Shown here: positions 40,507-49,107 of the stretch, piece by piece | Position numbering within the stretch: position 1 is the first letter of the stretch | Layout: each line of letters begins with the position of its first letter | Assembly (NCBI RefSeq): GCF_049994355.1 | Contig: NZ_CP188257.1 | Location: 1,550,001-1,614,000, forward strand | Length of the DNA: 64,000 nt | Direction of reading: 5' to 3' | From: Angustibacter sp049994355 | GTDB taxonomy: Bacteria > Actinomycetota > Actinomycetes > Actinomycetales > Angustibacteraceae | The notes under the pieces: generated by a model | Databases searched by the model: none | What the model was told of the DNA's origin: nothing | What the model saw: only the letters and a program-made list of their open reading frames with translations | Made by a program: the position numbers and the translations under genes

Positions 40507-41301
40507 TCAGCCGTCGATCCGCCCGACCGGCGTGGACGACGCGAGCGCCGACCACCGCGGGGTGATCCGGCCGGCGCGGTAGGCGGCCCGTCCGGCGCGG
40601 ACGGCGTCCCGCATGGCCTGTGCCATCAGCACCGGTTCGGCGGCCCGGGTCACCGCCGAGGCCACCAGCACCGCGTCGCAGCCCAGCTCCATCGCCCGCG
40701 CGGCCTCGCTGGCCGTGCCGATCCCAGCGTCCAGCACCACCGGCACGGTGGCCTGCTCGACGATCAGCGCGACGTGGTGCGGGTTGAGGATGCCCAGCCC
40801 CGAGCCGATCGGGGCGCCGCCGGGCATGACCGCCGCGCAGCCGACGTCCTGCAGGCGCAGCGCGAGCACCGGGTCGTCGTTGGTGTAGGCGAGCACGACG
40901 AAGCCGTCGCGGACCAGCTGCTCGGCCGCATCCAACAGCTCGACCGGGTCAGGCAGCAGCAGCCGGTCGTCGCTGACCACCTCGAGCTTGACCCAGTCGG
41001 TGCGGAGCAGCTCGCGGCCCAGCCGCGCGGTCAGCAGGGCCTCGGCCGCCGTGCGGCAGCCGGCGGTGTTCGGCACCACCCGCAGGCCCCGCTGGCGCGC
41101 GACGTCCAGCACGGACGACGGGGCTGTCCCCGGGTTGCCCGCCACGGTCTGCACCCGGCGAAGTGCCACTGTGGTCAGCTCGGTCTCGGAGGCATGCAGC
41201 GCGTCGTCCAGCGCGGTCAGGCTGGCCGCACCCCCGGTGCCCAGCACCAGCCGTGACCCGAGCCGCTCGCCGGCCACGCGCCAGCCGTCGTCCGGCGCCA
41301 T
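40507..41301 (-). CDS. thiG: thiazole synthase
   Basis: 264 aa from an ATG at 41301, one nt after thiS ends; a GTG nine nt earlier (VADMAPDDG) is possible. TIM-barrel ThiG makes the thiazole phosphate from DXP, dehydroglycine and ThiS thiocarboxylate. The LVLGTGGAASL opening, the catalytic lysine region WVKLEVV, and the phosphate-binding MPGGAPIGSGLG with DAGIGTASEAARAMELG are intact. It follows thiO and thiS in one operon under the TPP riboswitch. Confidence 0.96.
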   Translation of the reverse strand: MAPDDGWRVAGERLGSRLVLGTGGAASLTALDDALHASETELTTVALRRVQTVAGNPGTAPSSVLDVARQRGLRVVPNTAGCRTAAEALLTARLGRELLRTDWVKLEVVSDDRLLLPDPVELLDAAEQLVRDGFVVLAYTNDDPVLALRLQDVGCAAVMPGGAPIGSGLGILNPHHVALIVEQATVPVVLDAGIGTASEAARAMELGCDAVLVASAVTRAAEPVLMAQAMRDAVRAGRAAYRAGRITPRWSALASSTPVGRIDG

Positions 41302-41302
41302 G

Positions 41303-41506
41303 TCAGCCACCCTGCACCGCGGTGACGACCTCCACGATGTCGTCGGCGGCCACAGCCGTCGCGTCCCAGGCGCTGCGCGGCACGACCTCACCGTTCACCG
41401 CGACCGCCACCCCGCCGGACCGGCCGGCCAGCGAGTGCACGAGCTCGGTCAGGCGGCTGCCCGCGACGTCGCGCTCGACACCGTTGACCTGCGCGGACGT
41501 GCTCAC
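41303..41506 (-). CDS. thiS: sulfur carrier protein ThiS
   Basis: 67 aa from a GTG at 41506 that overlaps the thiO stop (GTGA). Ubiquitin-like fold; the C-terminus ends in VTAVQGG, with the Gly-Gly that is adenylated and thiocarboxylated. It donates sulfur to ThiG. The usual VNGE segment is present as AVNGEVVPR. No thiF-like activating gene lies in the window. Confidence 0.93.
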   Translation of the reverse strand: MSTSAQVNGVERDVAGSRLTELVHSLAGRSGGVAVAVNGEVVPRSAWDATAVAADDIVEVVTAVQGG

Positions 41507-42723
41507 GAGCTGGCCTCCTGAAGGGCTGGGTGCGTACTGCGGGCGAAGCGGTTCGGGTCGAAGGGGCTCCACAACGCGGACGCCGCACCGCCGGCGACCC
41601 GGCCAACCACTTCCTGTGCGGTGAGCTCGCTGAGCAGCAGGCCGTTGCGGTAGTGGCCGGTGGCCAGCAGCACTCCGGGCGCGGCCCAGCCGAGCAGCGG
41701 TCCGTTGTCCGGGGTGCCTGGGCGCAGGCCGGTCGCCGTCTCGGTCAGCGTCAGCTCGTCCAGCACCGGCAGCACCGCGGTGGCGTCGTCGAGCAGGCCG
41801 CGGACGGCGCCGGCCCGGACGTCGAGGTCGAAGCCCTCGTGCTCGGTGGTCGCGCCGACCACGACCTCGCCGTCGGCGCGCGGCACCAGGTAGACCTCGC
41901 GGCCGTGCACCAGCGCGCGCACCGTGCGGGTCAGGTACGCGGTGCTCGGACGGGCGCCGCGCGGTCGCAGACGCAGGATGTGTCCCTTGACCGGGACGAC
42001 GTGCGGCTGTGCGTGCGCGGGCAGCCCGGTCACCTGCGCGGACCAGGCACCAGCGGCCAGAACCGCTGTGTGGCAGGCGATCCGTCGTCCGTCGTCGAGC
42101 ACGACGCCGTGCAGCCGGGTGCCGTCGCGGTCGAACGAGCAGGCTCGCCCGCGAACGACCTCGACGCCGGCGGCCGCGACCGCCTCGCGCAGGGCGGTCA
42201 GCAGCTGGCGGTTGTCGACGGACAGGTCGTCGACGGCCAGCACGCCCGAGCTCGCCGAAGTGCTCAGGAACGGCTCGGCCCGTCGAAGTGTGCGGCCGGA
42301 AAGCTGCTCGGTCGCCAGACCGAGGCCGTTGCGGAAGGCGGTCAACCGATCCAGCGCGAGCCGGTCGTCCGGGTCGAGGCCGACAGTGAGCGTGCCGTGG
42401 CTGCGCTGCTCGACCGGGCCGTGGCCGCTGCCGGCCAAGTCAGCGACCAGGGCCGGGAAGCAGCGAAGAGCGGCCAACGTGAGCCGGGCCAGGCCCTCCT
42501 CACCGAACGAGGCCTCGCTGACCGGTGCGAGCATCCCGCCGGCCACCTGGCTCGCGGCCGGCCCACCGTCGTCCAGCAGCAGGACCCGGTGGCCCGCCCC
42601 GGCCAGCCGCCAGGCGCAGGTCAGCCCGATCACCCCGGCGCCGATGACCGCGACCCGCCCCGCTGCCGGGCGCCGCATAGCATCCATCGCAGCGCCCACC
42701 ACGTCGCCCATCACGTCGCCCAC
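41503..42723 (-). CDS. thiO: glycine oxidase ThiO
   Basis: 406 aa FAD enzyme that oxidises glycine to the imine used by ThiG. The dinucleotide-binding GAGVIGLTCAWRLAGAGH is near residue 28, followed by ASQVAGGMLAP and the C-terminal GLRPGTPDNGPLLGW. The start is uncertain: the GTG at 42723 lies six nt after the riboswitch-controlled GGGAG, while an ATG at 42711 or 42687 is also possible. The first residues are a short duplication (GDVMGDVV). First gene of thiO-thiS-thiG. Confidence 0.94.
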   Translation of the reverse strand: MGDVMGDVVGAAMDAMRRPAAGRVAVIGAGVIGLTCAWRLAGAGHRVLLLDDGGPAASQVAGGMLAPVSEASFGEEGLARLTLAALRCFPALVADLAGSGHGPVEQRSHGTLTVGLDPDDRLALDRLTAFRNGLGLATEQLSGRTLRRAEPFLSTSASSGVLAVDDLSVDNRQLLTALREAVAAAGVEVVRGRACSFDRDGTRLHGVVLDDGRRIACHTAVLAAGAWSAQVTGLPAHAQPHVVPVKGHILRLRPRGARPSTAYLTRTVRALVHGREVYLVPRADGEVVVGATTEHEGFDLDVRAGAVRGLLDDATAVLPVLDELTLTETATGLRPGTPDNGPLLGWAAPGVLLATGHYRNGLLLSELTAQEVVGRVAGGAASALWSPFDPNRFARSTHPALQEASS

Positions 42724-42727
42724 CTCG

Positions 42728-42812
42728 AACTCCCTTCGCCGGCATGACCCGGAGCAGGTTCTACGGTCGGAGCGGCGTGCTCCCTCTCAGCCCGGCAGGG
42801 CTCCCGTGTCGT
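42728..42812 (-). promoter_or_regulatory. TPP (THI-box) riboswitch controlling thiO-thiS-thiG
   Basis: On the minus strand the conserved elements appear in order: ACACGGGAGCCC, the GGCTGAGAGGG pyrimidine-sensing part, CCGTAGAACCTG, and CCGGGTCATGCCGGCGAAGG ending at the GGGAG ribosome site. Because that GGGAG is within the final helix, control is likely at translation. A -10-like TAGGAT is at 42825-42820, close to the divergent thiE start. Confidence 0.95.
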
Positions 42813-42845
42813 CCCGCACATCCTAGGGGTGGTTGGATCGTCGCC

Positions 42846-43520
42846 GTGACGAGGACGCGCGAGCAGCGACTGCAGCGGCTCGCTGAGGCCACGCTGTACC
42901 TGTGCACCGACGCGCGGTCCGAGCCCGGCGACCTGGCCGAGTTCGCAGAGGCCGTGCTGGAGGCTGGCGTCGACGTGATCCAGTTGCGGGAGAAGGGATT
43001 GGAGGCCGCAGACGAGATCGCCGCCCTCGAGGTGCTCGCCCGGGCCTGCCACCGGCACGACGCCCTGCTGGCGGCCAACGACCGGGCGGACCTGGCGCGA
43101 GCGGTCGGCGCCGACCTGCTGCACCTGGGCCAGCGTGATCTGACCCCGGCACTGGCGCGGGCCGTGGTCGGACCGGACGTGCTGATCGGCCGCAGCACAC
43201 ACGAACCCGCGCAGGCCGCTGCGGCACAGGACGATCCTGAGGTCGACTACCTGTGCGCCGGGCCCATCTGGGCCACACCGACCAAGCCCGGACGTCGCGC
43301 GGTCGGCCTCGAGTACGTCGCGCAGGTCGCGTGGGCCGCGCCAACGAAGCCGTGGTTCGCGATCGGCGGCATCGACCTCGAGCGGCTGCCGCAGGTGATG
43401 TCCGCAGGTGCGCAGCGAATCGTGGTCGTCCGGGCGATCGCCGCGGCGGACGACCCCGGGGCGGCGACGCGGATGCTACGGACCGCACTGAAACCCCCTG
43501 TGCCGCATGGTCTAGGGTGA
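42846..43520 (+). CDS. thiE: thiamine-phosphate synthase
   Basis: 224 aa from a GTG at 42846. ThiE joins HMP pyrophosphate and thiazole phosphate. TIM barrel with QLREKGLEAADE, LAANDRADLARAVGADLLHLGQ, LIGRSTHE and GPIWATPTKPG, and the phosphate-binding IGGIDLERLPQVMSAGAQRI. It is divergent from thiO with only a little over 30 nt between this start and the riboswitch, so its promoter must overlap the riboswitch DNA. thiD-tenA follows after 30 nt. Confidence 0.95.
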   Translation: MTRTREQRLQRLAEATLYLCTDARSEPGDLAEFAEAVLEAGVDVIQLREKGLEAADEIAALEVLARACHRHDALLAANDRADLARAVGADLLHLGQRDLTPALARAVVGPDVLIGRSTHEPAQAAAAQDDPEVDYLCAGPIWATPTKPGRRAVGLEYVAQVAWAAPTKPWFAIGGIDLERLPQVMSAGAQRIVVVRAIAAADDPGAATRMLRTALKPPVPHGLG

Positions 43521-43550
43521 CCGACCGGGGCTACGAAGGGATCGACCGGC

Positions 43551-45095
43551 ATGCCGCACGCCGTCCAGCAGGCCGTCCTGAGCATCGCCGGAAGCGACCC
43601 CAGCGGGGGAGCGGGCGTCCAGGCCGACATCAAGACCATCAGCGCGCTGGGCGGCTACGCCATGGCCGCGTTGACCGCGCTGACGGCGCAGAACACCCAG
43701 GGAGTTCGCTCGCTGCACGTGCCCGATCCCGCGTTCGTCCGTGAGCAGCTCGACGCGGTCAGTGACGACGTCCGGATCGACGCGGTGAAGATCGGCATGC
43801 TCGGCACGGCGGGGGTCGCGGAGCAGGTCGCGGCGTGGCTGGGCGAGGTCCGCCCGCCGCACGTGGTGCTGGACCCGGTCATGGTCTCGCGCAGCGGGCA
43901 CCGGCTGCTCGACGCCGACGCGGTCCGCACGATCCGGGACGAGCTGTGCCCGGTGGTCGACCTGGTCGCCCCGAACCTGCTCGAGCTGGCCGACCTGCTC
44001 GAGGTCGCGCAGGCGGTCAGCTGGTCGGACGCGCTCGCCCAGGGCCGGGCGTTGGCTGGCGCGACAGGCACGCGCGTGCTGGTCAAGGGCGGCCATCTGG
44101 GCGGTCCCTGCAGCCCTGACGCACTCGTCGAGCCGGACGGGCAGGTGCATGAGCTGCCGGGTGATCGGGTGCTGACCCGCAGCACGCACGGCACCGGCTG
44201 CACGCTGTCCGCCGCGCTGGCGACGCTGCGCCCGGTGCGCGCGGACTGGCTGACCGCCGCGCGGGACGCGAAGGGCTGGCTGGCTGCGGCCATCGCCGCC
44301 GGGGACCAGCTGCGGATCGGCAGCGGCCACGGCCCGGTTCACCACTTCCACGCCTACGGCGGCGCGGGTGCGAACGGCAAGCCGAGCTTCACCGACCAGG
44401 TCTGGTCGCAGACCGCGCAGGTGCGTGCCGCGATCGACGAGCTGCCGTTCGTCCGCGGGCTGGCCGACGGCACCCTGCCGGACGCAGCCTTCCGCGAGTA
44501 CCTGCGCCAGGACGCGCTGTACCTCGAGCAGTACGCACGGGCGCTGGCGACGCTCGCGGCCATGGCGCCCACGACGGACGAGCAGCTGTTCTGGTCGGGC
44601 AGCTCGCAGGAGTGCCTGCAGGTCGAGCGCGCGCTGCACGAGTCGTGGGTGGACGTCCCGCACTCGGACGGTGCGGACGGTGCGGACGACGCGCACGACG
44701 GCGCCTCGGCGTCGGAGCGCTGGGTCGAGCCACCGTCGGCGTCGGCCGCCTGCACGGCGTACACGTCCTACCTGCTCGCCGTCGCGCATCGCGGGGAGTA
44801 CGCGGAGCTGGTGGCCGCCGTCCTGCCGTGCTTCTGGGTGTACGCCGACGTGGGGGAGCGGCTGCAGGTCGCCACCTCGGGCCGGACCGAGCACCCCTAC
44901 CGACAGTGGATCGACCAGTACGGCGACCCCGAGTTCGCGGTTCGCACGCAGTGGGTCCGCGACCTCGCCGACCGGCTGGCCGAGCAGGGCGGCCCGGACC
45001 GACGCCTTAAGATGTCCCAGGCGTTCGCCACCGCGACCCGCTACGAGTGGATGTTCTGGGACTCGCCCTGGCGGGGTGAGCACTGGCCGGTTTGA
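43551..45095 (+). CDS. thiD: ThiD-TenA fusion (HMP/HMP-P kinase plus thiaminase II)
   Basis: 514 aa bifunctional protein. Residues about 1-265 are ThiD, which phosphorylates hydroxymethylpyrimidine: AGSDPSGGAGVQADIKT, PVMVSRSGHRLL, VKGGHL and THGTGCTLSAAL. Residues about 285-514 are TenA, which salvages pyrimidine from damaged thiamine: FVRGLADGTLP, FREYLRQDALYLEQYARAL, and the catalytic Cys in LPCFWVYADVGERL. An acidic insertion (DGADGADDAHDG) splits TenA near its middle. Fusions of these two are known. No thiC is in the window. Confidence 0.95.
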   Translation: MPHAVQQAVLSIAGSDPSGGAGVQADIKTISALGGYAMAALTALTAQNTQGVRSLHVPDPAFVREQLDAVSDDVRIDAVKIGMLGTAGVAEQVAAWLGEVRPPHVVLDPVMVSRSGHRLLDADAVRTIRDELCPVVDLVAPNLLELADLLEVAQAVSWSDALAQGRALAGATGTRVLVKGGHLGGPCSPDALVEPDGQVHELPGDRVLTRSTHGTGCTLSAALATLRPVRADWLTAARDAKGWLAAAIAAGDQLRIGSGHGPVHHFHAYGGAGANGKPSFTDQVWSQTAQVRAAIDELPFVRGLADGTLPDAAFREYLRQDALYLEQYARALATLAAMAPTTDEQLFWSGSSQECLQVERALHESWVDVPHSDGADGADDAHDGASASERWVEPPSASAACTAYTSYLLAVAHRGEYAELVAAVLPCFWVYADVGERLQVATSGRTEHPYRQWIDQYGDPEFAVRTQWVRDLADRLAEQGGPDRRLKMSQAFATATRYEWMFWDSPWRGEHWPV

Positions 45096-45122
45096 CCCAC
45101 CCCCGTGGTGCTGCGGTAGTCT
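45092..45122 (+). promoter_or_regulatory. probable promoter of rplU-rpmA
   Basis: TTGACC at 45092-45097 overlaps the thiD-tenA stop codon; TAGTCT at 45117-45122 lies 19 nt downstream. Both match sigma-A-type elements, though the spacing is at the long end. The leader to rplU would be about 105 nt. Confidence 0.5.
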
Positions 45123-45234
45123 GAACAGTCGGTGCGCCGCGTGCGCGCCTCCCCGAGTGCGTGCCAGTGCGACCCCGGTCGCTTCCGGTTGGTCGTGCCC
45201 GGTCCCCCCGAACGACGAGAGAATTGAGCTTCAG

Positions 45235-45543
45235 GTGTACGCGATCGTCCGCGCTGGCGGCCGTCAGGAGAAGGTGTCCGTCGGCGACATCTTGGTCATC
45301 GACAAGATCGACGGCAAGGCCGGTGACACCATCGAGCTCGCCCCGCTCCTGCTCGTCGACGGCGCGACCGTGACCAGCGACGCCAAGAAGCTCGCCAAGG
45401 TCAAGGTCACCGCCGAGTTCGTCCAGGCGGAGAAGGGGCCGAAGATCACGATCATGAAGTTCAAGAACAAGACCGGCTACCGCAAGCGCCAGGGTCACCG
45501 CCAGAAGCTCACCCGCGTCAAGGTCACCGGCATCGAGGCCTGA
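45235..45543 (+). CDS. rplU: 50S ribosomal protein L21
   Basis: 102 aa from a GTG at 45235. Whole-length match to L21: MYAIVRAGGRQEKVSVGDIL at the start, KVKVTAEF, KFKNKTGYRKRQGHRQ near the end. It binds 23S rRNA. The frame is open far upstream through thiD-tenA in another reading, which was ignored. rpmA follows after 46 nt. Confidence 0.97.
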   Translation: MYAIVRAGGRQEKVSVGDILVIDKIDGKAGDTIELAPLLLVDGATVTSDAKKLAKVKVTAEFVQAEKGPKITIMKFKNKTGYRKRQGHRQKLTRVKVTGIEA

Positions 45544-45589
45544 GCCCCGGCTCGGCCCGACAGACACCTCATCACAAGGCAGGCACCTC

Positions 45590-45844
45590 ATGGCACACAA
45601 GAAGGGCGCGTCGTCCACGCGCAACGGTCGTGACTCCAACTCGCAGCGCCTCGGCGTGAAGCGCTACGGCGGCCAGGTCGTCGGCGCGGGCGAGATCATC
45701 GTCCGTCAGCGCGGCACGCACTTCCACCCGGGCGACGGCGTCGGCCGTGGCGGCGACGACACGCTGTTCGCGCTGGTCGAGGGTGCGGTCACCTTCGGCA
45801 CCAAGCGTGGCCGCCGCGTCGTCAGCGTGCTCCCGCCGGCCTGA
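45590..45844 (+). CDS. rpmA: 50S ribosomal protein L27
   Basis: 84 aa. The N-terminus AHKKGASSTRNGRDSNSQRLG is fully conserved L27 sequence near the peptidyl transferase centre and needs no propeptide cleavage, unlike some Firmicutes. IIVRQRGTHFHPG and GRGGDDTLFAL follow. Second gene of rplU-rpmA, with a hairpin terminator before obg. Confidence 0.97.
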   Translation: MAHKKGASSTRNGRDSNSQRLGVKRYGGQVVGAGEIIVRQRGTHFHPGDGVGRGGDDTLFALVEGAVTFGTKRGRRVVSVLPPA

Positions 45845-45864
45845 CCGGCCGCACCAAGAACTCT

Positions 45865-45902
45865 CGCGAGGGGGTGGGCCGATGACGGCCCACCCCCTCG
45901 CG
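45865..45902 (+). terminator. 16-bp hairpin between rpmA and obg
   Basis: CGCGAGGGGGTGGGCC (45865-45880) and GGCCCACCCCCTCGCG (45887-45902) pair perfectly with loop GATGAC. No U-tract. It may end most rplU-rpmA transcripts while allowing some read-through to obg. Confidence 0.8.
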
Positions 45903-45948
45903 GCATGTCCAGCCCAGTTCGTGAACGCCTAGACCACAGGAGGCAGCG

Positions 45949-47523
45949 ATGACGTCGTTCGTCGACCACGTTGTGCTCCATGTCTCCGCCGGCGACGGCG
46001 GCAACGGGTGCGCGTCGATCCACCGCGAGAAGTTCAAGCCGCTGGGCGGCCCGGACGGCGGCAACGGCGGACGCGGCGGGGACGTCGTCCTCGTCGTCGA
46101 CCCGAGCACCACGACGTTGCTCGACTACCACCACAGCCCGCACCGCAAGGCCGGCAACGGCAAGCCGGGCGCCGGCTCGCACCGCAGCGGTGCCGAAGGC
46201 GGGGACGTCGAGCTCGCGGTGCCGCTGGGCACCGTGGTCAAGGGCGCAACCGGTGACGTGCTGGCCGACCTGGTCACCGCAGGAGAGCGGTACGTCGTTG
46301 CTCGCGGTGGCCGCGGCGGACTGGGCAATGCGGCGCTGGCGTCGGCGCGCCGCAAGGCACCCGGGTTCGCCCTGCTCGGTGAGCCCGGCGACGGCGGGGA
46401 CGTCGTGCTCGAGCTCAAGTCGCTCGCCGACGTCGCGCTGGTCGGCTACCCGAGCGCGGGCAAGTCCAGCCTGGTCGCTGCGATGTCCGCCGCTCGACCC
46501 AAGATCGCCGACTACCCCTTCACCACGCTCGTGCCGAACCTGGGCGTCGTCCAGGCCGGCGACGTGCGGTTCACGATGGCCGACGTGCCCGGACTGATCC
46601 CGGGGGCCAGCGAGGGCAAGGGCCTGGGCCTGGAGTTCCTGCGGCACGTCGAGCGCTGTTCGGTGCTGGTGCACGTGATCGACTGCGCCACGCTCGAGCC
46701 CGGCCGCGACCCGCTGACCGACCTGGACGTCATCGAGTCCGAGCTGTCCGCGTACACGATCGACGAGACGCTGGGCGGCCGGCCGCTGCACGAGCGGCCG
46801 CGGGTCATCGTGCTGAACAAGTCCGACGTGCCGGACGCCGTCGAGCTGGCCGAGATGGTGCGTCCCGACCTGGAGGCGCGCGGCGTCGCCGTGCACGTGG
46901 TCAGCGCAGCCACCCACCAGGGGCTGCGCGAGCTGGGCTTCGCCCTTGCCGCGATGGTGACCGCGGACCGTCAGGCCCGGGTCGTCGAGGTCGCTCCGCG
47001 GGTGGTGCTGCGGCCCAAGGCCGTGGACGACACCGGCTTCGAGGTCGTCGCCGAGAACGGGCCGGACGGCCCGCGATTCCGGATCGTCGGCGAGCGCCCT
47101 GCGCGCTGGGTGCGGCAGACCGACTTCGGCAACGAGGAGGCCGTCGGCTACCTCGCGGACCGGCTGGCCCGGCTCGGGGTCGAGGACGAGCTGTTCAAGA
47201 AGGGCGCCACGCCGGGTGCGGAGGTGCTCATCGGGGTCGGTGACGAGGCCGTCGTCTTCGACTGGGAGCCCACCATGGCCGCCGGTGCCGAGCTGTTGGC
47301 CGGACCGCGCGGCACCGACGTCCGGGTGTCCGGGGACGACGTCCGGCCGACCCGCGCAGCCAAGCGCGAGTCGCTGGAGCAGCTTCGCTCGGCCCGAGAG
47401 CACGCCCGGGATGAGCTCGCCGCCGAGCGCAGCGCCGGCCAGTGGACCGACCCCGAGCTCGGGGCCGACTCCGCGCCGAGCCCTGAGCCCAGCCCCACGT
47501 CCGACCGGGCCGAGGACGACTAA
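45949..47523 (+). CDS. obg: GTPase Obg/CgtA
   Basis: 524 aa. The glycine-rich Obg fold covers about 1-158 (FVDHVVLHVSAGDGGNGCAS), the G domain follows with GYPSAGKSSL at about 165-174, DVPGLIPGA and NKSDV, and the C-terminal OCT domain is about 350-430, with a low-complexity acidic tail. It helps assemble the 50S subunit and links to stress control. The ribosomal genes are just upstream, the usual order. Confidence 0.97.
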   Translation: MTSFVDHVVLHVSAGDGGNGCASIHREKFKPLGGPDGGNGGRGGDVVLVVDPSTTTLLDYHHSPHRKAGNGKPGAGSHRSGAEGGDVELAVPLGTVVKGATGDVLADLVTAGERYVVARGGRGGLGNAALASARRKAPGFALLGEPGDGGDVVLELKSLADVALVGYPSAGKSSLVAAMSAARPKIADYPFTTLVPNLGVVQAGDVRFTMADVPGLIPGASEGKGLGLEFLRHVERCSVLVHVIDCATLEPGRDPLTDLDVIESELSAYTIDETLGGRPLHERPRVIVLNKSDVPDAVELAEMVRPDLEARGVAVHVVSAATHQGLRELGFALAAMVTADRQARVVEVAPRVVLRPKAVDDTGFEVVAENGPDGPRFRIVGERPARWVRQTDFGNEEAVGYLADRLARLGVEDELFKKGATPGAEVLIGVGDEAVVFDWEPTMAAGAELLAGPRGTDVRVSGDDVRPTRAAKRESLEQLRSAREHARDELAAERSAGQWTDPELGADSAPSPEPSPTSDRAEDD

Positions 47524-47542
47524 CCGTGCTGGCCGGGCAGCG

Positions 47543-48679
47543 ATGAGTGGCTCCGCCGCGTCCCTGCGGCAGCGTTCCGACCTGTCCTCCGCCGGCCGGG
47601 TCGTGGTCAAGGTCGGGTCGAGCTCGCTGACCAGGCCGGACGGCAAGGTGGACGACGAGCGGGTGACGGCCCTGGTCGAGGCGCTGGCCGCTCGGCGGTC
47701 CGCCGGCGCCGAGGTCGTGCTGGTCAGCTCCGGCGCCATCGCCGCCGGATTGGACCCGCTCGGCCTGCCGAAGCGCCCTCGCGACCTGGCCACCCAGCAG
47801 GCCGCCGCCAGTGTCGGTCAGGGTCTGCTGGTCGCCCGGTACACGGCCGCCTTCGGGCGCCACGGCATCGGTGTCGGTCAGGTCCTGCTGACCGCCGAGG
47901 ACGTCATCCGACGGACCCACTACGTCAACGCCCGGCGCACCCTGTACCGGCTGCTCCAGCTCGGCGTCGTCCCCGTGGTGAACGAGAACGACACGGTCGC
48001 CACCGACGAGATCCGGTTCGGTGACAACGACCGGTTGGCGGCTCTCGTCGCCCACCTGGTGCACGCGGACGCGCTGGTCCTGCTGACCGACGTGGACGCG
48101 CTGTACGACCGTGCGCCCAGCAAGGCTGGCGCCAGGCGGATCGAGCTCGTCGACGGGCGGGCAGACCTCGAAGGGGTCTCGTTGGGGTCCACCGGCAGCC
48201 GGATCGGCACGGGGGGGATGGTGACCAAGGTCGAGGCCGCGTCCATCGCGACCACCGCCGGCATCGCCACCCTGCTGACCAACGCCGAGCAGGTCGCCGA
48301 CGCGCTGGCCGGCCGTGACGTCGGCACCTGGTTCGCGCCGACCGGGTCGCGGCGGGCCAGCCGGCTGCTCTGGTTGGCGCACGCCACCCGGGCGCGCGGG
48401 CGGCTCGTACTGGACGACGGCGCCGTGGCCGCAGTGGTCGAACGCAGGATGTCTTTGCTGCCTGCCGGACTCGTAGGTGTCGAAGGCGACTTTTCGGCCG
48501 GAGATCCGGTAGACCTGTGTGATCAAAAGGGCCACGCGGTGGCCCGCGGACTGGTGAACTATGGAGCAGGGGAGCTACCCGGGCTGCTGGGTCGTTCCAC
48601 GCGTGAGCTCGCCCGCGAGCTCGGACCTGCGTACGAGCGCGAGGTCGTCCACCGGGACGACCTGGTGCTGCTGCACTGA
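47543..48679 (+). CDS. proB: glutamate 5-kinase
   Basis: 378 aa from an ATG at 47543. First enzyme of proline synthesis. Amino-acid kinase domain with VVVKVGSSSLT, VLVSSGAIAAG, VNENDTVATDEIRFGDND and GTGGMVTKVEAA; the C-terminal PUA domain spans about 285-370. Feedback inhibition by proline is typical of the family. proA is two genes downstream, with a small gene between. Confidence 0.96.
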   Translation: MSGSAASLRQRSDLSSAGRVVVKVGSSSLTRPDGKVDDERVTALVEALAARRSAGAEVVLVSSGAIAAGLDPLGLPKRPRDLATQQAAASVGQGLLVARYTAAFGRHGIGVGQVLLTAEDVIRRTHYVNARRTLYRLLQLGVVPVVNENDTVATDEIRFGDNDRLAALVAHLVHADALVLLTDVDALYDRAPSKAGARRIELVDGRADLEGVSLGSTGSRIGTGGMVTKVEAASIATTAGIATLLTNAEQVADALAGRDVGTWFAPTGSRRASRLLWLAHATRARGRLVLDDGAVAAVVERRMSLLPAGLVGVEGDFSAGDPVDLCDQKGHAVARGLVNYGAGELPGLLGRSTRELARELGPAYEREVVHRDDLVLLH

Positions 48680-48694
48680 GAGTGGGAGGGCCCG

Positions 48695-49066
48695 GTGGCG
48701 AAAGCCGTCGAGTGGACGTCGAAGAGTGGGCTGCCCTTGTGGCACGTCACCCTGACGGTTGCCGGGGAGTCGGTCCCAGGTGACCTGCTGCGTCGCGCCC
48801 TGGAGTGTCTGGTGCACGAACGGCCGTTCATGCTCGCCGTCCGATACTCCGCAGACCGAGCCGAACTGCGCTACTGGGACGAGGCGGAGGACGTCGATGA
48901 CGCCGCGGCCCTGGCGCTGCGGATCTGGGGCGATCACCGCGCCAGCTGCGGGCTGCCGCCCTGGCGGGTCGTCGGCGTCGAGGTGATCGACCGCGACACC
49001 GTGCACGTGCGTGGTGTCGAGCGCCCGCAGACCCCGCTGATCACCGCCGGCGTCGCCCCGCTCTGA
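48695..49066 (+). CDS. conserved small protein between proB and proA
   Basis: 123 aa, GTG start with GGGAGG ten nt upstream. Not recognised as a named family. It is soluble with no signal or membrane segment, and has a compact alternating strand/helix look (WHVTLTVAGE, LAVRYSADRAELRYWDE, WRVVGVEVIDRD). It lies 15 nt after proB and 41 nt before proA, so it is part of the same transcript and could take part in or be carried by the proline genes. Confidence 0.75.
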   Translation: MAKAVEWTSKSGLPLWHVTLTVAGESVPGDLLRRALECLVHERPFMLAVRYSADRAELRYWDEAEDVDDAAALALRIWGDHRASCGLPPWRVVGVEVIDRDTVHVRGVERPQTPLITAGVAPL

Positions 49067-49107
49067 GCGGCTGTCCGGGGCCGAGCCGGGCCGCGTAGCC
49101 TGAGCGC

